From the NCBI GenBank assembly GCA_907164885.2, contig OU015496.1, forward strand, positions 108,323,707-108,387,706: DNA of 64,000 nt, read 5' to 3'. Source of the DNA: Dolomedes plantarius. Taxonomy: Eukaryota > Arthropoda > Arachnida > Araneae > Dolomedidae. Within the stretch, counting starts at the first letter, position 1; every line of letters begins with the position of its first letter. The position numbers and the translations under genes were made by a program. Positions 59,285 to 64,000 of the stretch are shown here, piece after piece. Below the pieces are notes generated by a model. That model was not told the origin of the DNA. It searched no databases and saw nothing but the letters and a program-made list of their open reading frames with translations.

Positions 59285-60020
59285 TCAATATATATAAATC
59301 AGTTCCGTAACTGACTGACTGACTGAAAGATAACGCACAGACCAAACCGCCGGTACTAAAGTTTTGAAATTTTGTATGGAGACTCTTCTTATAGTGTAGG
59401 TGTGCACTAAGAAAGATTTTTGAAAAATTCTTCTGAGATGTTTTTACATTCAATTTTTAAGCTGTTTTGTAACATTCTTTAAAATTTGCAATCAAAATAA
59501 TTATCTTAGTGTTATAAAATTTATATCACGAGAACGACCATAAAAATTCTTTTAAAATGAAATCTTTTTCGATTCTTTACTTCCATTTTCTGATTTTTAG
59601 TGAATTTTTAAAGATTAATTTTTAGAATTTAATTTAATAAATGCTGATCACGTGGTTTCTTTTCTTTTGTGATACTTAAAATCAATTTTGCGTCACGTGC
59701 ATAACAACGAAATAAACTGACAAAAGAATTTTTTTCTCCTTTCTAATGCGGCAGACGATTGGACATTATCCAAAAAAATATTAAAATACATTAAAAGAAA
59801 TGTTCCTCAAACTGTACTATATTAACTGTACTATATTCTTTAGTATGTTCTATTAGATTTAATTTGAATATTTTCTTCTACATTATTTTGTCTATAAAAA
59901 TATCCATTACGATTCTTTTATAAATATATTTTTTTGTTTTTTTTTGGCATTAATTGCATACATTGACCGTTGTATTTAATTTGAAAGTACTCCGTAGTGA
60001 AGCACTGGTATTCAGCTAGT
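59285..60020 (+). mobile_element. non-autonomous Helitron, family B copy 5
   Basis: The 5' end is TCAATATATATAAATCAGTT (slightly diverged), followed by GACTGACTGACTG. The 3' part CTCCGTAGTGAAGCACTGG, then TATTCAGCTAGT, ends at 60020; the hairpin is weakened by substitutions. The interior is strongly like copy 4 (57418), only about 1.2 kb away in the same orientation. No coding. Confidence 0.85.
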
Positions 60021-60107
60021 ATTTATATATACAGAATATTTCTGTAGGAGCGGTGGGTGGAGAAAGTAAATGAGGAAGCTACCCTATGCATACTTGCGTT
60101 GTTTTTA

Positions 60108-60434
60108 TTGTTTCTTATGCCCCCTTCCAGAACACATTCCAGACCAGGTGCAGAGCAGACTGCAGAGCGAAAAGATGCGGCTCCGGTTTTTTGGCATAGG
60201 GCTTTGGGGCGCCACAAGAGTCGGGGTCCGACTGTCACCCGGTGCCACTAGTATTTCGATCAAGCATCCCTCGGGACAGAGCGACCTCAGGTGAGTTCGT
60301 ACTCTCCTCCAACCTCTTCAACCACACGGAAGACTTTCAGGCCCACGGATTAAATGTCACCTTACCCGACGGACTCACGAATGCATTCATTGGAACTTGG
60401 TGGGGATTCGATCGAAGCACCCTCGGTAGTATGC
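60108..60434 (-). mobile_element. tRNA-derived SINE, family 2, 5'-truncated
   Basis: On the minus strand: ACCGAGGGTGCTTCGATCGA, then ATCCCC (B-box zone), followed by the family 2 body as at 31085 and 36612 (shared AGACCAGGT near the 3' side on plus, and CATAAGAAACAATAAA as tail). The A-box half is missing at the 60434 end, about 15 bases before the LTR at 60449. Two overlapping plus ORFs (60057-60294) are read-throughs of the SINE. Confidence 0.65.
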
Positions 60435-60448
60435 TAGTATGCATATAT

Positions 60449-60921
60449 TGTTCCGTTTTCCTGGGTTCGAGAGGATTGTATAAAATAAATCTCTTCAGAA
60501 AGTGCACACAAAATATAATTTATTATTCTGCAAATTCTTCAGGCGCATACGCAAATTCAAACAGAAAACACGTCACAAATGTCTTCTTTACATGAGAAAA
60601 CTCTAAAAATGCAAGTCAAGATAACAGAATTTTCAATACAATACGCCTAACGCACTTTCAACACATTCAATTCTCAGCAGGAAAGAACACTGAGTTCTAG
60701 AGCTAATGTCAGGTATATTTATAGAATTACAAAACGCCCCCTATCGGTCATTCAGCTAGATATTTCTAGTGGCTTCTAGAAAGGTCTAGACGGCAAGTTG
60801 GCGACCATGTGGCCCCATATCGCCAAACTTGGCGACCAAAATAAGTCACCAAATCCATCGCCAATTTGGCGATAACTCGTATATTTGGCTAGATTACCAT
60901 AGACTCGTAAGATTCGTAACT
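60449..60921 (-). mobile_element. LTR, family 1 copy C (apparently solo)
   Basis: On the minus strand it starts AGTTACGAATCTTACGAGTC (first T now A) and ends CCCAGGAAAACGGAACA. It carries the CTATAAATATACCTGACAT promoter-like block and AATAATAAATTATATTTTGT. Opposite orientation to copies A and B. No adjoining retrotransposon body, and flanks ATAT/CTGT do not match. Confidence 0.75.
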
Positions 60922-61511
60922 CTGTGCGTGTGAGTGAGTGAATGACTGAAAGTAAGAGAGAGAGAGACAGATCGGCTAATCACAGACACGATTCATGAAC
61001 ATAGGTAGTCGTGGCGGAAAAAAACTCGAGGAAAGAACAGGAACACCTTGAAGAACTGGAGAACTTTATTCCATGGAAGTATACTTCAGATACCAGACAT
61101 CAAATAAGGTACACAGAAGGTTTAACAATGGTGGAATCGGACAGCAGCGGAATATAGGTTGAGGCTTAGAAAAGAAGAGACACGCGAAGGAACAAGACAA
61201 GAGCAAAAACGTAGAGCGCGCGAAAATCTTCTGCTAGACCTTTTATTGTATGGGGGCGCTAGGTGTTTAGAATTCTCTAATTGGTTAGAAACGGACATAT
61301 GATTGACCACGAGAAGGTATGATTCAAAATCCCATTTAGTGGCTAGGAGGTTAAAAATAACTTTTAATGTTCCGCGCGTGCAGTTAAGGGAATAGAATAG
61401 TTGGTAAATTCGCTTATTACTAGGTCAAAATTTGGAATAGGGGCTGTGCTTTATTGAGGAGAATTTAGAATATGCGACAAGTAATAATGGTGGGTCGTTA
61501 TTATATATATA

Positions 61512-61518
<7 letters not shown>
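60922..61518. other. unannotated, moderately GC-rich sequence
   Basis: 61000-61330 is more complex than its surroundings and contains GGTAGTCGTGGCGGAAAAAA and an inverse poly(A)-like TTTATT. It might be another minus-strand LTR fragment, but no ends were found. Confidence 0.35.

Positions 61519-61573
<55 letters not shown>
61519..61573. repeat. (TA)n microsatellite
   Basis: About 27 TA units. Confidence 0.97.
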
Positions 61574-61575
<2 letters not shown>

Positions 61576-62527
61576 TTCAACTGCTTCAAGAATTTCAATT
61601 GTTTGTCTAAAATTACCTTAAAACGTCTGTATAAATTATAATTGCAATATCCCGAAAGCTTGAGAGAACAATATGAATCTGTCACGTCTGATAATAGTTT
61701 CAACCAGCTGAGAGAAACTTTAAATAAAATTGAAGCAAAATGCTTTACCACGAAAAAAAAATAAGGCAACGAATTTCAAAAGTTGAACGGTCTCAAGTTG
61801 AACGTTAAGTTCTAAGCTATATGCAGTGCGCTTGTCTCCAAAACAGAAATAAATTAAGAAATACTTTACTCTTTTAATATCGACCGTACCCTTATAATTT
61901 CAACATCGTGGAAATTTCGGCGTCAGCCAGTTGAAATAAAGTATTCATATTTCGGATATTCACTTGTGCCGTGAAACGATGAAGTGATATGGTTGCACTC
62001 GAGCGCTGCAGTATCTGCAAATTGCATTATCCGCTTATAATAACTCTTCCTGCCGTTCCGGAATAGAACTGCTGGTTATAAAATATCGCCGCCGCGGCAC
62101 AGCATTACAGGCTAATGTGAAGTAAAACGAAGCAACTATTCAGGCTCACAACTGTGTCTCTAATTGTTTTGGGACAGCTATTATACTTCGAGGACGAAAT
62201 AATTTTGGTAATATTTACGGCAGTAATTCTGTGACTTTCGGGCATAACTAAAGCGTTTCCTTATACAGTTTAAATCTGAGGCCTGAAGCTAATACTGTGA
62301 CGTGACAATCGGTTGTATACTTCGGTAATCAAAGTGTTTTGGACACTGTGACTGATGTAAAAGACAAATGTTTACGATTTGTTGAGATTTTAAACACAGC
62401 TTCTTTCAGTGACTCGCACGTTCAGAGGCCATGTTAATACGTCAAGTACACTAAGTTGGGGTAAAAACTAGTCTATATCTATTAACGATGCTATGTACTA
62501 ACGCTATTTGATTCGCTCACCTCAATG
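61574..62527. other. unannotated sequence
   Basis: No supported feature; a small CG-rich spot (ATCGCCGCCGCGGCACAGC) lies at about 62085. Confidence 0.4.
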
Positions 62528-62531
62528 TTAA

Positions 62532-62837
62532 CATATGGAGAAAATGTGTCTGCTATTTACAGCTTCATAAATGCTGATAATCCAATAAAAATGGTATTTT
62601 CAGATAGCCCTTTCTGCACCATGCAAAACGATTCATTTTATAAATTTCATGCACCAAAGGAATACAGGAATGTTTAAAACACGCTAAACCAGACCTTTTC
62701 CCCCAGAATACTTTGAATTTTAAATTTTTTTATACAAAAAATGCCCCTAGGTGTAAAATGTTTTTCTATATTACGGAGTACAATTAAAAAAACTTTCAAT
62801 CCAAGTTGGCAATCCTTGGAAAAATTTTCTCCATAGG
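62532..62837. mobile_element. piggyBac-like MITE, copy 2 of 2
   Basis: TTAA at 62528-62531, then CATATGGAGAAAATGTGTC. The right end AAAATTTTCTCCATAGG is followed by TAAA where TTAA is expected. Same family as 25863-26496. The 306-bp copy keeps both ends but lacks about 330 bp of the interior of copy 1. Confidence 0.78.
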
Positions 62838-64000
62838 TAAAAACTAAGGTCTGCAAATCCTATGGGGTTTCTACACAGCAGCCTAAAAGGCCTAAGCGGG
62901 TATTCTTTTGTATTCTGTTACCAAAAATCTATGTGTGCGCATGCGTGGGAACTTTACCTTGGATCTTCCAACTTACATAAAATTTCAAAAGACTTTACCC
63001 AATACATCAAAAAATCATTCAGTAGCACAAAAATATCAAATGTTTTTCAGAGTACAGAAGTAATATCGTCACATAAAAATTAAACTTACACAAAGTTTTT
63101 ATTTACTAATCCCCGTTTATTTGATGGAAAGACAGGCACACGACAGACCGCTACAGCAAGTACAAGAACTGCCCATCGGTTCTTAAGATATGGGGTGTTT
63201 ATACATACTCAATAACATCCTGGAATTTTCAGATGAGCACAAATTTGAATAATCTCGACATGAACAGAAACAGAAATTTGCATATAATAAGATATAAGGA
63301 GAGAAATTTGCATACGAGGAAAATACAAATGAAACGCATTTCGTGCAGTCGGGTTTTGATTCCGATCAGCTGGGATACGAGCGAAACCACTTCGCCAGTT
63401 CAGCGTCGTGTTCCTTCCGTTTGAAGATCTTTTTTGCACTATTTCTATAAAATTTGGAGTGTTTTCTCTAAACTGAAAAGAACTACCGTAGTTTTCAGAT
63501 CATCAGATGCACCATTATATATATAATAGCCGTTGTCTCTGTATAACACTTCCGGGTTGTACTCATCTTTCAATTGAAGCCCTCAGTGAACAAACGGCCG
63601 ATTAGGCTTAATTTCAATTTCAGATGTGGATCAGAATTTTTCTTACCTAAAAACTAATATCCTCTCCATCTTATCACGTTTGTTCAGCCTATTTTTCTAT
63701 AAAACATTCAGAACTAAAAAAAATTGGATGCTTTTAGTGTATATTTAACAGTTTTTAAAAATCTGTTTACTTTTGCGATGAATTCTGAAAGTAAACAAAC
63801 TTGAATGTGAATGAATCAAGTAGCTCAAGTATTCATATCGCGTAGTGAGCTGTAAAAAACTGGATGGCAGTCTACTACTCCAATCGCATGAAAAACTAAA
63901 TAAATAAATAAATAATGAAAGGGTTTGCTTTTACAAGGTGTGGATTAAATGCAATATTGTTAGATAATTCGGGATATTTTTTAACTTTCATATACTTTTT
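62838..64000. other. unannotated AT-rich sequence
   Basis: No supported feature. ORFs at 62862-63083, 63209-63439 (minus) and 63233-63424 have no recognised domain, and two of them overlap on opposite strands. Confidence 0.4.

Noticed and set aside
63209..63439. 76-codon minus ORF (MQKRSSNGRNTTLNWRSGFA…)
   Set aside because: Overlaps an opposite-strand ORF of similar length and has no motif; treated as a chance ORF.

Overview
This is eukaryotic nuclear DNA: AT-rich, packed with (TA)n microsatellites, with no prokaryotic operon structure and no convincing host protein-coding gene. The transposon mix points to an arthropod: Tc1/mariner, pogo/Tigger, hAT, piggyBac-like TTAA elements, short Helitrons, jockey-type LINE remnants and tRNA-derived SINEs. 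A chelicerate such as a spider is my best guess, but I recall the repeat styles only in general terms, so the taxon is inference. The window reads as intergenic DNA or a very long intron. The only hint of a host gene is one small candidate exon (2814-2852) with good splice signals.

Layout. 1-14 kb: two pogo/Tigger-type elements (1018-1504; 8936-10379, the latter with a decayed transposase), a short MITE (5498-5742) and old LINE debris (11.2-12.5 kb). 14.4-19.5 kb: dense nesting. A 2.2-kb hAT with a perfect 8-bp target duplication carries a long-terminal-inverted-repeat MITE, a SINE with a 10-bp target duplication and a Helitron. A second hAT has a GC-rich MITE inside it. A broken Tc1 follows. 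20.5-31.5 kb: a TTAA-flanked element splitting a helix-turn-helix ORF, a Helitron, a LINE 3' fragment, two piggyBac-like MITEs, a 42-bp minisatellite, a mariner MITE, a MITE with 9-bp flanks, a second copy of the long-TIR MITE and a SINE. 32-41 kb: a hAT inside a mariner-type element, a SINE, two tandem duplications, and two jockey-type LINE remnants, one split by an unclassified 518-bp insertion that leaves a 7-bp target duplication. 41-50 kb: microsatellites, two Helitrons, a hAT-like MITE and a second copy of a TTAA MITE. 50.8-55.8 kb: two LTRs, a Tigger with a mariner inside it, a third kind of LTR and a nearly intact Tc1 with DD36E spacing. 56-63 kb: a hAT MITE, two Helitrons, a SINE, a third LTR copy and a piggyBac-like MITE.

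No genes work together as a pathway. The content is a layered record of transposition. Every transposase found is broken, so any mobility of the short elements would have depended on enzymes supplied from elsewhere. The closest to intact is the Tc1 at 54736-55776, which has one in-frame stop and an altered first catalytic position. Most remaining ORFs are short and look like chance ORFs of AT-rich DNA. Structural calls rest on inverted repeats, target duplications and protein motifs read by eye; no database search was possible.
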